Below the pieces are notes generated by a model that saw only the letters and a list, made by a program, of their open reading frames with translations, made no database searches and was not told the DNA's origin. Of a stretch of DNA of 64,000 nucleotides, positions 38,181 through 53,400 are shown one piece after another (within the stretch, counting starts at the first letter, position 1; every line of letters begins with the position of its first letter). Source of the DNA: Branchiostoma lanceolatum (Eukaryota; Chordata; Leptocardii; Amphioxiformes; Branchiostomatidae). The stretch is from the NCBI RefSeq assembly GCF_035083965.1, contig NC_089727.1:13831501-13895500 (forward strand). Reading direction: 5' to 3'. A program made the translations under genes and the position numbers.

Positions 38181-40983
38181 TCATAACTACAAATTACCCC
38201 CTTGTTATGTAACAAGTGTGTCATTCAGTGATTCAGCCAGGTGGTGACAAATCCCATAACCCTACCAGTAAACCCCCCCAACAAGTCAGACCACATGAGT
38301 AGGCCTTGTGACATTACATGTTCGGAGGTGACTCAGGTTCACTGCTAACAATTACTGCAACCAGGTGTCTGGCATGGAAGGAGGTATGGTGACTGTACGT
38401 GTAGTTATTTCAATTTTCTCACACACAATTACTGTCCTCCTGTAGTAAGAGTTCTTTTTGGCCACCTGCTAGGACTGTGTAGAATATGATTACAGTTATA
38501 TCATGTAATTTTGTTCAATCAAAATCCTCTGAAATGACGCAGTGTGACGCAAATGTTGCAGATGAACAGTGATCTATCTTTAGTAAGCAAATCCTGCTTT
38601 AGATTACGTATTGCCATTTTTAAGAGTGTCTAAGAAAAGAGGATTGTGACAATGAAAATGACATTATAGATAAGGAATTCAGACACATAAAGTGGAGGAT
38701 GTTTTTCTGTCCTGATCTTGACCCCATACAGATCTGGGTTCCTGAAAAGCCTGTAAAGAAAGCCCCAAGTAATTTTCCTTCCCTTTCAAGTTAAAGGTCT
38801 TCCCCGCAAGGCTTCACCAGCTGTTTCTTTGATTCTTCTTCCAGACCAGGAAGGAATTAGGGGTCAATCATTCTTCACCTTTGCAGAGGACTAGCATTAG
38901 GGGCCAATCATTTGTCTCCTTCAAAGAGGAGGAATCAGGGGTTAACCATTTGCAACTACATGTATAGGGGATATATGTACTTGTGGCAACCATTGCAATC
39001 TTGTTTGTTTGATTGTTTTGATCAAAGATTTTTTTATCTAAATTCTGTAAAAATGAGAACTGTTCTTCACAACGCTTACAGCATAGCCATTGGGTACTAC
39101 ATTTCTGCCAGCCTGCTTTACAGAATGTCTCTGTAAATCAGTCCCACCCCTCCGGAGGATGAAATGTCCCACCCCTCCTGCCATGCAGGACAGCCAGTCT
39201 GGTGATACATATATGTCTACCATCAGCCTTCTGGGACTGAACAAATTTTACACCTGAATGATGGATGCCTCAGTTTTTCCTCATCGCCAAAATTTGAAAT
39301 TAGATTCTTATTTGCATCACGTCCATCAATCGTGATGGACCGTCTCCGGAATGGCAATTTGGGTGCAGATCAGTCGCTGATCTGTTTGACGGAACAAACG
39401 AGGTCAATCAATCGACAGCAGTGATTGGTCAGGCATTTTATGTGCAGGAACAGATGTAAGCCATGATAATGCCCATGATAGTGCACATTTGGTGCAATAT
39501 ATTTCAGGGCTTAAAATACTTTTTTCTCCATACATGCAGGTGACATCAAAAACTGCCTGCACCACTCAATTTCTTTTCTTACCCTTTAAGACCATAAAAA
39601 ACAATGGTTTAAGGTGCTCCTGGAAACCTCTTAATAATTCTTAAGTCTGTTGTACAGCAGAGTTTAGAATGTAAATGTATATCACTGCATTTGTATGGCA
39701 ATAGTTTAGGATACCTACAAATACATGTACCTACTGCAGTACAGGTTAGGTACAGGTAGAGGTCAAAAACACCTGCACTGAACGACAATTTCACCCGGAC
39801 TAGCCTGCATATGCAGGTGGCATTTCGATCCCTATGTTTAACAACACGAATAATTGATACTATGCTTCCTTTGATACATCTTTCTTAGCCAGATTTGAAT
39901 AATTCATCATGAAGGCTTAACCCCATAAGAGATCATTATCAAATCAGAGTAACTTACAGATGCATTGAGAATGTAAATAAAAACTGTAATTTGGATACAA
40001 AATAAATCGTGGGAAAAAATACTTCACCAAAATATAAAGCTGCTTTACAAATGTACCAGAGTTATTCAATATATAGTATATTACATAATATATAACGTTA
40101 TGCTGATATAACTATATACTAGTAAAACTTGTCCCTCAATTCTTTTTTTCCTGAGAGGGGGTTACAGTCTTGCAGCTGCTCCCATATTTGAATAGACTCA
40201 TTATAGAGTAACATTTTAAGCATGTCAAACTCCAATGACACTTATTGATAAGAGTAAGAGTAGGATGGACTCAGCTCTCAAGTTGTCAAGTATACATTAA
40301 GCTAAATTCTAAAATCCCACTGTGACAGCATATGCATCAAAGGGAAGGATATCACATAAACTATAATATCACATATAATCCAAGCTGACTGGTGGGAATA
40401 TTTTCTTGCAGTGATAGACCTGAGTCAGTGAGTGGCATCTGTATGAACATCCCACAGGGCTGGCTGCTGAATGTTTTGCACATTTCTAGCAATCCAATGG
40501 CATGATGGCTAAGAGAATCTGGTACACAATATATTTACAAACCTAAACCCGTTTGACACTTTCTTGCTCAAATGTCCCTTGCTGAGTTCTCCAGGCACTT
40601 TCCATACTGAGCTTCCTTGTTCTTACTCGCAGTATAACAAGACAATGATTGACTGTAAGGCTGCTATAGGGTATGACATAACTGACAAATTCTAATCATT
40701 TTGGGCAATGCACTGTTGGTTGCAACCATTAAGATATAACAAATAGACTTTATACGTCCACATTTTGCAAAGAAACTTGAAGCTTTGAAAAGCAGTTTAC
40801 CAATCTATGAAAAATAGGGAGATATCTTGTTGGAACAAGGCAATAGCACAAAGTGGGTGTGAAAAGTTTCGGTTGTGCAATCACTGGAAGACAAGAAAAT
40901 TATATAAACTTTAAGGTAAAGTACTAATATACCATTCAAATATATGATGTGATTTTGACTTCACTTTTTCCTGTTCTTTACAG

Positions 40984-43681
40984 AACTCAAGTTCAATCAT
41001 AGGACCTCCAAGTTGCATACATCTGATGTGCCTCCCAGTCAAAACTGACCTTTAATGCTTGTAAGCATTCTTGTGCATTCTGGAGCAGAGGTGGGGACCG
41101 CACCATCACACTGACCAAGACTTCCAACACTGATATCCGAGTTTTACAATGGCCAGCAACATCCCTGTAGTCAAGCAGATTGACAAGCAGTTCCTGATCT
41201 GCGGAATTTGTCTGGAGCGTTATAAAACTCCCAAGGTCCTCCCTTGCCTTCACACCTTCTGTGAGTGCTGCTTACAAACTTACATTCCTCAAGAGAGCCT
41301 TTCCCTGTCTTGCCCCGTCTGCCGCCAGACGTCTATTCTCCCGCAAGAGGGAGTGTCGGCTCTCCAGAATAACTTCTTCATCACCGGTCTGATGGAGGTA
41401 CTGGAGCGACCAGAGGAGGACTCGGAAGATCCTCCGGAAGCGATGAAACCTCAGCCGCTGTCGTGTCCTAGTCACGAGGGGCAGGACCTGGAGTACTACT
41501 GCCAGTCCTGCGAAACGGCCGTGTGCCAGAACTGCACCGCGGTGGAGCACAACGAACACACCACCGTGCAGCTGAAAGACGTGGTGCAGGATCACAAGGC
41601 TGCCCTACAGCAGCGCTTAGAGATAGCCAAGTCCCAACTCCCAAGCATAGCGGAGGCAATCAAGAACATCTCAGAGATCAGCCAACATCTCGCCACAAAG
41701 AAAAGCGATGCAGAGATTGAAATCACCAGTGCATTTGAGGAGCTGGAGAAGGCTATTAGCCAACGAAAAACAGCCCTGTTCTCTGAGTTAGAGACGATAT
41801 ACAGCTCTAAGAACCAAGTTCTACATGACCAGAAAGAGGCCCTGAACTCTGCATTAGCGAACATCAGTAGCAGCTGTGAGTTTACAGAACAGGCCCTGAG
41901 TCACGGGAACGAGACAGAAGTTCTGTTGATCAAGAAACAGATGAGCGACAGACTCACAGAACTGGCGTCCATTAAGTACCCTTTAAAACCAGAGCAGAAT
42001 GATTTTGTGCTGTTCCAAGCAGAGTTGGACAACATCAAACGGTCCATTGCAAATTTGGGCTGTATACTGACCAACCATTCAGTCGGACACGAGACTGTAG
42101 CAAGCGGGGAAGGGCTCAGGCAAGGAGTGATTGGTCGACAAATGTCAGTCACCATTACGACAAAAGATCGTCTCGGCAGCTTGATTAAGACTGGACATGC
42201 GGACATTTCGGTGGAGATAGCCAGCCCGGAGGGCAGTATGATAGATGGTGATGTAGCAGACAACAAGAATGGGACGTACGAACTGACGTACCTACCTCAG
42301 AAGGAAGGCAAATACAGCATGGCTCTGAGGCTATTTGGTGAACATGTCAGAGGTAGCCCATTTGATCTGAAGGTCATACCAGAGTCTCAACTTCCCGACC
42401 AGTCTGTCAAGACGAAAATGATCAAGACTGGTACCGTGCGACAAAAAGCGTACAAGCGCCCCGCTAGCAGTAGGTCGAAAGGCTCGCGTCCGAGAAGCAA
42501 CCCAATCGAGGACGATCTAGTAATGCGAGTTGGGGTTAAAGGTCGTAACAAGGGTGAGTTCACTAATCCACAAGGGGTGGCCACGTGTCCAGGAAAGATC
42601 ATAGTTGCGGACAGCAACAACCAGGTTATACAAGTGTTCAGTAACATGGGAGACTTCAAGTTGAAGTTTGGTGCTCGAGGTCGCAACGCTGGGCAGCTTC
42701 AAAGACCCACGGGGGTGACAGTTTCGCACAATGGAAATTACATCGTGGCCGACTACGACAACAAGTGGGTCAGCGTGTTCGGACCCGACGGGAAGTTCAT
42801 CAACAAGTTTGGCTCAGGAAAACTTCTCGGCCCCAAGGGGGTGGCGGTCGACAAGAACGGACACATCATCGTCGTTGACAACAAGGCCAGCTGCGTCTTC
42901 ATCTTCCAGTCTAACGGAAAGTTCCTGCAGAAGTTTGGTTCGCGAGGAAATGACGACAAGCAGTTTGCTGGACCGCACTTCGTTGCTGTTAGTCCGGCGA
43001 ACAACATTGTGGTGTCGGACTTCCACAACCATTGCGTGAAGGTGTTTGACCCAAACGGGACGTTTCTGTACCGTTTCGGATCAAATGGAGAGGGCAATGG
43101 ACAGTTCAACGCGCCGACAGGCGTGGCTGTTGACTCGTCAGGTAACATCATTGTTGCAGACTGGGGAAACAGCAGGATACAGGTGAGATTATCATTTTCT
43201 TTAAAGGTCTAGAAAAATAGAGGTATGGATCTCAAGTACAGAATCCAAGAAAGGGTCATGTATGTGTGGATTTGGAATCAAAATAAAAGGCAGATAGGAA
43301 TGGACACTTAACAATGGGGCTGGCAAGAGATCAGAGTAAAACGTGACAGAAAAAAGAGTATTCCAGTAACCCTGCAAAAATTTTTCTATGATATATCAAA
43401 AACATATCAAAGAGTGGAAAGGACATACAAGTCTCGATTTTGCTTCTTCTCACCAGTTTACACAATGTTACCAGACTTGGCAAGCACACAAAGTTTACAA
43501 CACTCAAATTGCACTTTCTATTTTTCAGGTGTTTGACTGTACTGGATCGTTCCTGTCTTATGTGAACACCATGGCGGATCCACTGTACGGGCCACAGGGG
43601 CTGTGCCTCACCGCTGACGGCTACGTGGCAGTGGCCGACTCAGGAAACCACTGCTTCAAGATATACAAGTATCTACAATAA
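40984..43681 (+). CDS. TRIM2: TRIM2/3 orthologue: RING, B-box, coiled coil, filamin, NHL protein
   Basis: Coding exons 41149-43182 and 43529-43681 give 728 residues (human TRIM2 is about 744). The entry starts at 40984 because a strong acceptor (CTGTTCTTTACAG|) opens a 5'-UTR segment there; the start ATG at 41149 is in ACAATGG. The N-terminus [15 protein letters not shown] matches the TRIM2/3 family. Order: C3HC4 RING (C18 to C58), B-box 2 (about 105-146), coiled coil (about 150-280), filamin-type immunoglobulin domain (about 305-410), NHL propeller (about 455-728) ending YKYLQ as in vertebrates. TRIM2/3 proteins act as E3 ubiquitin ligases, notably in neurons (family knowledge). The intron falls within the last NHL repeat after RIQ. 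The gene probably represents the single pre-duplication TRIM2/TRIM3 copy, so the symbol is a family label. Confidence 0.95.
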
Positions 43682-43889
43682 CAATGCTAAAACATGTAGT
43701 ACATTACCCTCTAATCAAGGACACTATATAGTGTCCTTGCTCTAATAGAATCAAAACATAACAAGCTTACGCATACAAGAAGAATCAACTGTAGAAGCAT
43801 TGTTATTCATCTAATAATGGATAGCAGATTTCATGGACTGTATTAGACATCTTTTCCATGTTATCACATCTCCTCATGCTTACCATTGA

Positions 43890-43895
43890 AATAAA
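43890..43895 (+). promoter_or_regulatory. Candidate polyadenylation signal of TRIM2/3
   Basis: AATAAA about 210 bp past the TRIM2/3 stop codon. It is the first canonical hexamer downstream that I noticed. Confidence 0.45.
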
Positions 43896-46800
43896 AGCTA
43901 CAGGATTGTGAAATTGACTTAGCTACATGCTCTTGTGGCCATCTCTGGTCTAGAGCATGATCATGGTAGTCACAAAAGCAAGGTTTCCTCCTCCCCCCTC
44001 CAAGATACAAGTTTTGCTTAAAGTAAAATGTAAACATGCTAGCTGCCTAAGAGACATAAAGCATCCTTAGCTTTAGCAAATAAAGTGATAACGTTATACC
44101 AGAAATGGGAACCCTGCCAAATGATAGCACTATGGCCAATGTACCTCTTAATACTAGTGTCAGTCCGTAGAATTAAAAACCTACTCCCACCTTTAAAGAA
44201 CATTACCCCAAAATGTATAAAATGCTTGATGTGAATTGCAAAGTCATAAACAGTGTGAGATAATGACTCAACACTGTTGGCTGTGTTGCAACGTGGCGAA
44301 TGCAAAATCATGAATGTGCAAGGCTGAATGTAGAAATACGCTGACTAAGAGAGCTGAAACATTGCTGTGAAAGTTGTTCCCACCAGACATGGTAACACGC
44401 ATGGAGCCCATGTACTGATCATCAATGCTGCAAAACCGCTTTGGTTCAAATGTAAATGCAAATTTGTCAAATGTGCAATGAAACTGAAAGGAATTTTGTA
44501 AAAAAAAAAGCCATAGGAATTTGGCCCTGCCTAAAAAACTATATAATTTTTTTAAATACTATCATTTAATATTTTGTCTTTCAACTTTTTATGATATCCT
44601 GTTCTGTACATGTAGTAAGTTATCACATTGTATATATTATTGTTAGTAACAAAATCATTGTTCCTTCAGTTGGTTAAGTTTAACTTTCATAATTGATACA
44701 CGCCATTCAGAAAGTATCATTTACAGTATGGGCAATATGCTTCAAGAACCATCATCATGTATTTGGAAGTACACAGGACCTGTAGTTTATGCTTGTGGTG
44801 TTTAATTAAATCATTTTGATTTCTATTAAATAGCCCGTGTTGTGTAGGCCTTTAGAATGTCAGTTCAATATGCCACCTGTACATGTGACTAATACATGCA
44901 TTCACGTCATGATTGCTCATACATTGAATCAGATCATGTATTACACTTTATCCAATACATGCCACAGTCATAACCAGCCAAACATGGATGGATAATGCAG
45001 CAGTTTAAGGTAAATGTTGTTACAACAGTTAGTGTAGAAACCAATCTGCTACAATGATAGAAAATCCCAGTAATTCATGATATGATTCTGGATAATGGTT
45101 GTTACATCTAATCTAACATCTCGAAATTTGTTCATCCAAATAGAGTCCAGCATCTGTGCTACTTACATGTCATCTTATGCATTTATTTATCATGTTCTGT
45201 GTATCATAATACAACAGCTCCTGTTTAAGAAAGTGTTGAATTATTCTTAAAATTACATACTGATCATGTTAAGCATTTGACTAACGAAATAGTATCAGAT
45301 TGATAGTTTGATTTCATCAGCAACTGTTCTAATGAAAACTCACAATTCTTCACTGAGATTTCAGTACTATACTAATGAAGTAGATATTGTGAGGAAAACA
45401 AGTTTAAAACAGTTGCAGGATAGCAACCAGTTTTGTGCCTTTGAATAGTTATTATAGGTAATTATTGGGTGATTCTGATTTAAAGTCTGATTCAAACAAC
45501 AGACCTTAGTTACAATTGCATACATTGTATTTGTGTTTATCCAAACTGCACAATGAATGAGAACAGGGCTCTCTCTATTGCTCTAATAAATTATAGATTT
45601 GTCCCCAGTTTTACAGAACAAAGCTCAGACTCAATGCTGAAAGTGCAAGGAATCTAGGGGCATCCATAGACACGCTCCCCTTGATTTGGAATTTTGAGCT
45701 TCCAAACTCTCTGCAGTGCTGTTTCTTGCATTCTGAGGACCTCTTTTCAAATAGCTGCATATTGATCTGGTGTAAGTTTTGGGGCACAGCTGACAACCTG
45801 ATCAAAAGTTTTGATTTGTCAATCAACAGAATGGTTGAAAAATCATATCGGTACTGGGCATAAAAAATTCCAGGAGGGACACTGGAGAGAGAGAGAGCTC
45901 TTAACAAGACAAAACAGTTAGTTTTCACTATGCACACCACAACATGATGGAGCAGTAACTAAAATACAATCTGGAATGAAACAAAGACAGCATGGTAGCT
46001 TAATGAACAAATTGTCAACTTGATGTGGCTTATCTTTTGTAGTAACTGCTCTTGACCTTTGTGTTGTATTTGTCAAAAAAACCTTCAAGACATGTGAAAA
46101 GGCAAAAAGGCAAAGTTTAGCTCAAGTCGAGAATTGATCTGAGTGGTTGTTGCTGTAATGTTTGTAAGAGGCAGGGTTTGTATTAAGAGCAAATAAATAA
46201 GCCGCATATACTGTGTTGAACTTGCACACTAACTTTTGTCCCATGGCTGCTACATGTATTTAGATACTTTACGATACTCACAGTAAGAGAGATGTTTGTG
46301 GATAGTAAGAAAAATGTAGACATTCCTTGTTGATAAGTCCTTAAAAGAAATAATCTTTGCTTTTCTGCAAGAGCTACTGCATACTTGTGCATGTATTAAT
46401 TTTGATGGTCACACAGGTATCTATGATCATGCAGGTTTGTTTTAACCATCAGTGCTCTAGACCAGTACAACATTTTTGCCATGTGGCAAGTACAGAGTAC
46501 TGAAGGTTAAATACTTATCATCAACAGCTGAGTAACCTCAATAATATCTTTCTTTATATTGAAAAGTATAATTTTTCCTTTTGTCAGTGTATAAACTATT
46601 GAAGATACCTGGTAAAGCAGTTTTGTCATCAATTGACAAATCAGGCACTTGTACCATCGAAACGTGTTCCAAGAATGTTTGCTTCTAGAATTTGTATAAC
46701 GGAAATGAAAGCAGAACCAACACATGAGGTAGACTTGTTCAAGCAAGACGAAAAGAATTTTGTGTGCAATGCTACTTGCTTTGAGAAGCCATAAATGTGC

Positions 46801-47471
46801 GATTTCTTACACACATGTTGTCAGGCTCCTTGTTTGTGTGTATTAGTGTGTTACTATTTAACATATGTGCAGGCAGACATCATAACATTTGGTCAGCATT
46901 GGATACATTTATTGACAGTCATGTGTTGTTCAATATGGATTCATAAACGGTGACATTTGAGTGTTTAAGAGATTCAAAACGGCTATCTTGGATTAACCTT
47001 ATTCCTACTGATGGACCATCCATGCAGCAGAATCTATATATATCACCAGTAATTGATAGGGAAGGGTTAAACATGTCTGGAGTATGGAGTAACCCCATGT
47101 ATACATATATATTAGTAACATAACTGAGTTGCCCAGAGATGTGCAGCATTTACATCATCATCATCAGTCGATGTGCTTTCGAAACAACAGTTACACACGT
47201 AAGATATTCTTAATCGTTCACAAAAATACTGTTCCTCCAGCCCAAGTGATTTTTGTCACATTTACTAGCTCATGATTCTGATGTGTCCTTTAAAACATTA
47301 AAGACTATCCCTTCATTGTCTTCAATTCAATCAAATTGTCTTTCACAGATTCACTACACACAATGAATTTAATTCCTAATCTCATAAACTTTTGTGGATA
47401 AACATACAGAAATATCAAAATAAAAGAATAGTGACACCTATCTGTAGCACACACTGCTCCACAAAAACACC
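43896..47471. other. Intergenic region between convergent TRIM2/3 and AtuA-like genes
   Basis: Two genes converge here, so both 3' UTRs end in this interval. No exon, RNA gene or strong repeat was recognised. Short open frames are low-complexity or antisense noise. Confidence 0.55.
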
Positions 47472-50400
47472 TCACTGCACCAATTTTGGTACATTTGTTA
47501 TCTTGAAATCCAGCAGCATCTGTCCATAGGCTTTACCCTGGAAAAAGCACAAAAAAACACTCCATTATATCACACAAATTTTATCATTATAGTAGACCAT
47601 TTCACAATGCTTGTTTTCCTATACAAGGTATCAAACAAAGCCATTACTGTTAATGCAGAAATGACAACTGTGAAACTTTTTGCCCACCTATTACTGTAGC
47701 GCTACTATTGTTTCAAACGCAAACTTAAGACCCCCGCGAACACTCCATTTTCTCCATACCGCGAAATAAAACCATGCGAACTTAAATGCATTCCCAGAAT
47801 CATCAAGCATGTCAAAAAAGCATTGCTAGATGCCAAAAATAATACTTTTTCCAAAATGTGATATCAGTCATGAGTGCATCGTCCTATACCTGTGGGTCAC
47901 TCCTGAGGGATGCCACCCCTCCCCCTCCCAGGGAGTTCTTCAGCACAAAGTTCAAGGCATGGATTCCTGGAACATCATATCTACAGCAAGGACAACAGAA
48001 ACACATGTTAAATGTGATCTTGCCATGTAGTACATACTACATATGTAGCACATACTACATAGTGATTGTAAATGGTTCCCAGAAATACCACAATGTTTGT
48101 GTATCTGTATTATTTGACAGAAAACAATCTCAACCTTATAAACCTTATAGTGGTGGGAATTTTTCAAGAAGAACTTATGGACAACAAAATATTAGATATT
48201 ACCAGGGTATTACTTTACCACCTTCTTTATACTTGTATATCTTTCTTCTTTTGTGGGTGTGTGTGTGTGGGGGGGGGGGGACTGAGAAAAGGCACATCAA
48301 ATCATGACATAAAATTTTTCTAAAAATGGGAATGCTTTTGGCATCTCAAGAATCATGTGGTAATAGATGTACTGTAAAACAAAATTTCCTCCAACCTTCA
48401 GCTTACATGTTGGACATACATTTCCTGCCAATGATTTTCTTACCTGATGACTTGGGGGGATGCACCATCATAAGGTTCCAGCAGGTGCTGGAAATACTGC
48501 TGAACAGCTTCAGGTGTCAGAGCAGCTCGCAGGTACGGCAGGTAGGAAGGACACCTGGCCACCACACCTGCGAATGTACAGATTCAATGTTCAGAAGTGC
48601 CACCCAACTTGTAACGGAACTGTTCAGCATTCAGAATTGGAAACCACACTCACAGAAAATAGATAAGAAATATCCCTTCAAGTTAAAAAAATGTTTTTAA
48701 CAGTTTTCAAAACTTAAAAAAAGTAAATATGCTGAGTTGTCACTTTTGCTCCAAATCACAGCTTATGATGGCTCTTACACAAACTCTCCTGATAATTAGA
48801 CAGTTTATAAATGTGTAAACAGCACCCACCAATGTTGCAGGAGTTTCCTTTGTCCCCACTCCTGGTGTAGGCCAGGTCCTCTAACCTGTATGTACAGGGT
48901 CCACTCTCCACAGCTTCTGTCAAACCAAACAGAAATAACCATACTTATTATATCAAACTATTTTACTAGCGGTATCAATTCATACTAGTCAAAACAATGA
49001 TGTCTTGACAACTGTGGATATTGTTTATTACAGTTCTCAATGTTAGAAAATGAATATCCTCCCTGATACCTGACTCCACTGCTGGCTGAGCTTCTTGTTG
49101 CTGACCATCCACCCTGTGGTCGTCTACCATGGTCTCTACTTCCTCGCCGTCCACATGGATGTCAATCTGGGCAAAAGAAAGTGCATCATGAATAAAAATA
49201 ATCCTTCAAATGTTTGTGACAAATGAATCTTAAGTTAGATATCCTGTGGTATTCTTACAAAAATGTAGGTGTGGCAAACTTACCTTCAGGTTTTCCTTGT
49301 TGTAGAGAAAGGAAAACAGTTTCAACACTGGAGACCTGAAAAATTTGATTCCATGTAAACAAATGTATTTCAAAATCAAGCAAACAAACTTTAAATTTGT
49401 ACATTTGACAAATAGAATATGAATAGAAAGGCTTCGTGAGAATTTTTCTTTTAATTCTTAATCTTATCATTCTAATAACAGGTTCTGCTCTTCACAACAG
49501 CAAGAAAATTAGCAAATATTGACACATGACATATAAGGATTTAATAAGTTGGGCATGAGGTACAAACACTTACACTCTTGGTCTGCCGCCAACAATACCT
49601 GTCAAACCAGGTGCTGTAAAAAGAAACAAATTTGTGGTATTTTTCGTTAAAAAAAGAAAATTAAAAGAACAAAATATCTTCTAAAACCAAAGGTCATCAG
49701 TATGAAACAGGTGAGACTTAGAAAACATTAAGAACGAACCCATGCCGGTGCCAGCAGGAGCAATCTCCCCTGCAAACAGCTGCAGGGCTCTTCTATCATT
49801 GTGCTGCACCCCAAACCACAGGGCAACTTCACGCTGGGCCTGTGGATAGGACAGGGGAGGGGAGGGAGACACCTTTTGTAAAAGCCCTGTTTCACATAAA
49901 CAAAGTAGGGGACAAGAAAACAGCTCTAACAATTCAATTTTTTCTGACCGAACCTTTTACATTCTAGCTTCCTTGGAGTTTATTGAAGGCTGAAATATGA
50001 ATAAACAATGCAACACTTCTTTTTGTGATTCTTAAGGAATTGAGGGAGACTCAACAGGACCTAAGAAGTATGTAGAAAAAAGCAACATTAACCTTGGCTA
50101 GTGTTGGGTTGGCATGTGGTCCATATGTTTCTTCTGCTCCCACAATCTGTAGAGTGGGAAAAAATGACAAACATTGTAGCAGTGAATGTAGTAGTTCATT
50201 CATCAATGCACACATAGTGTGTTCTTGAGCTCAGTACAGAAAATAACACAATTCATGAGTGTAATGTCTATAATATAAAGAAATTGGGTTTTTAGATACG
50301 TAAAGACATAATATTCATATTACCATAAAGGGGACATTTTCTATGTTGGAATTTATCTACATCTAATGTGTTAATGAACTTATCTGTGTAAGGTTGCAAG

Positions 50401-53400
50401 TATTATCTAATTTCTACTACATTTTCTTTGAACAACTTGAGGAAGTGTAAGCTGACATAGCTTTGCAATATTACCTGTATGTGTACTTTCTTGAAGTCTT
50501 CCATCCCAAGCTGCTTGTATATCCTTCTAACTCTGAAAACATAAGCATCAAGGAAGACATCACAATCATTGTTGTCATAATTGTCCTTTTTCTGGACCCC
50601 AAATGTACTAGTTTTTAACTCCATATGAAAATATGGAAGATAAAAGAACAGAAGACAAGTTATGTATATCAACTTCCTTGTTTGTACTCACCTCTTCAGG
50701 ATACTCTCTGCTGTTCTCCTGGCCTTGTCTACAGCCCTGGGTCCTCCCACGGCACAGACTGCCAGGGCTCGGTAACCATCAAAATATGTCGCACTCACCT
50801 ATAGAACATCAAAAACCCTTTCAGTATCTGCTTGGCATTTTTGCAACAATCTATTGGTTTACTATCATCTAGAAATAGTGCAGGAAGGATTGGGGGAAAT
50901 GCTACATATCTTTGCTATGTCACTTTGTAAAATTTCACTGCAAGATCACTGTTTTCTTTGACATTGTTTTCATGTTTCTTGGCATAAGTATTTTCATCTT
51001 CATTCCTGAGAAATTTGTTTTGCACATACATGTAACACACACACCATCAACTCCTTAAGCCTATATAGAAAAAAAAGACAAAACAATGAAAGATGGATGA
51101 AAAGAGGACACACAAGAAGAGGAACTACCTTAGCATGTTTTGAAGGAGGGTTTCCTTTTGCCCCAGTAACCAACACAGCACCCCCATCCTGACCTGTGAA
51201 GGGAAAACATATTAAAGATTTAAACATTATCTGAAAAACAAAACACAAACCTGTCTTTACTTCTGAACACTATCCATATAGTTGAACACAACACATATAT
51301 ACTTGCACACATAGATACATACATTCATACAGACCTGGCCCTGGTGCTGAACACCATCCATGCATATGAAACAGACCTGTCCTTGGTACTGAACACTATC
51401 CATACAAACATACAGTCATTTCCTTGGTGCTGAACACTATCCACACAGTTGAACATTATCCATACATACATACAGAACCTACTTGTCCTTGGTGCTGAAC
51501 ACTATCCATCCATACAGTCCTGTTCCTGGTGCTGAACATCATCCATATATATGCAACAGACCTGTCCTTGGTGCTGAACACTATCCATACAGTCTTGTCC
51601 CTGGTGCTGAACATCATCCATACATATGCAACAGACCTGTCCTTGGAGCTGAACACTAACCATGCATACGTACATACAGTCCTGTCCCTGTTGCTGAACA
51701 TTATCCATACATTCATACAGTCCTGTCCATAGTGCTGTGAACACTATCCATACATGTAGACCTGTCCCTGAGCACTATTCATACATACAGACATACCTGC
51801 CCTTTGTGCTGAAAACTATCCATACATATGTAACAGGCCTGTTCCTTGTGCTGAACACCATTCCCATGAAGTTCAAGTTCAAGTTCTAATTTTCCATGTG
51901 CTATATATGAAATTCTACAAACCATCGATTTCCTTCAGTGTCACGTCTGCAAAGTCACACGACACATCGGGAAGGAGGTATGCGCGTGGATCACCAATCT
52001 CGTACACGATCTGCTCCGCAACTGTTGGCACGGATACCAAACCGCCAGTCTTGGGGGGCTTGCTCACGACAAACTGGCCATCAGACGCTACCTCCACAAT
52101 AGGGAATCCCATCTTGTCCCTGGAAACAATGTAAATATAAATCATTATCAGCATTTCCATGAAACATTGCAAAATTCTGTTTGCATTTTTCTCTGTCATG
52201 TGTAAAACAATTCTGTATCATTTTCCAAGAGTAAGTTATCAAACTCCTGTGACAATTCTTTAAAATCTTAGCATCCATTTTGCCCTGCCATTTTCCTGGC
52301 TCATTTTCTAGGAGGATGTAATTGGGCTACATTTCATCTATAACTGAAAACACAAACAAATGCAGGGTAATTCATACATTTCTTTCAAAACTGTTGACGT
52401 AAAACTGTTGTGAATTTGAGTCATTTTGGGGCATAATTTCTGTTGTTTTCTAATGATATACTGCCCCTATAGCTTTTGGATCTGTCTGTGCTTTATTCTT
52501 AAGTTCTCAAGAAAGGAAAAATAAGAAACCTTGACTTACCAATCTGGTATTGTGTGCCAGTCAGTGAATATCCCACCAGTTCCTTGAGCACCACACTCTA
52601 CAATATGGCCAGCAAGGCTGAAAAAACATACATGGACTTGTCTGAAATGGATCCGTAATATATAGCACTCAAATGTTCCCTCAAAAAAAGGCCTATTGTA
52701 AAGATAAAATGATCCAGTGCTCTTTTTCAAGTATTGGTTTGACATTCAGCTTAGAGAATAAGTGACAGGACCTAACTTTTATGAAGACAAAATCAACAAA
52801 CTTTGCATAAAATCAACAAAGAAAAGAAGGATGGTTTAACAAAGATAAAACATGATTTTCTTAAAACCTCCATACCTTCCTGCTGCAAGAAGATCATAGT
52901 CTGTTGTCTTCCAACCAAACTGTGTGGCAGTAAGATACAATAGTAAAAAAATGAAATAACAACTTTCCAACAATCATTGTACAAGCTGTATTTATCATTT
53001 GAAAAAATAAAATCATACCCTGAAAGGAGAAACAAAGTTTCTGGTATTGTTTTGAAAACAGTCCTATGAGACCAACAACAGTACCATGAATACTTACCGA
53101 GTGCAGCAATGGTCCCAGTACCACAGCACTGTCCACACACCTCCCTGTGATCACTACATCAGCTCCATGGTCTAGGGCTCTGCTGATTGGCCGAGCCCTA
53201 CAGAAATAACCAAATAAGGCTGTTAAGTTAATAGAGTTAGGAGGGACAGCAGATTCATGGTCTAGGGCTCTGCTGATTGGCTATGTCCTACAGAAATGAC
53301 CAAAGAAATATAGGGAGAGACAACAACTAACTGTACAGGCTAGGCCTCTATGTACTATAATTAGACTTATTCTATTTTCCCCTAAAACTCATACTATGAG

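Larger units (their letters stand above)
32196..41148. other. Intergenic region between ESYT and TRIM2/3
   Basis: Nine kilobases of AT-rich DNA containing only the repeats and the two exon-like orphans listed separately. At 34.97-35.06 kb, imperfect 18-20 bp units of CACTGAGCC-CAATTTT repeat about four times. I see no RNA gene. The 3' UTR of ESYT should occupy part of the left end. Confidence 0.5.

Noticed and set aside
41272..43151. Several long minus-strand frames under TRIM2/3
   Set aside because: Antisense to an unambiguous RING-NHL protein.
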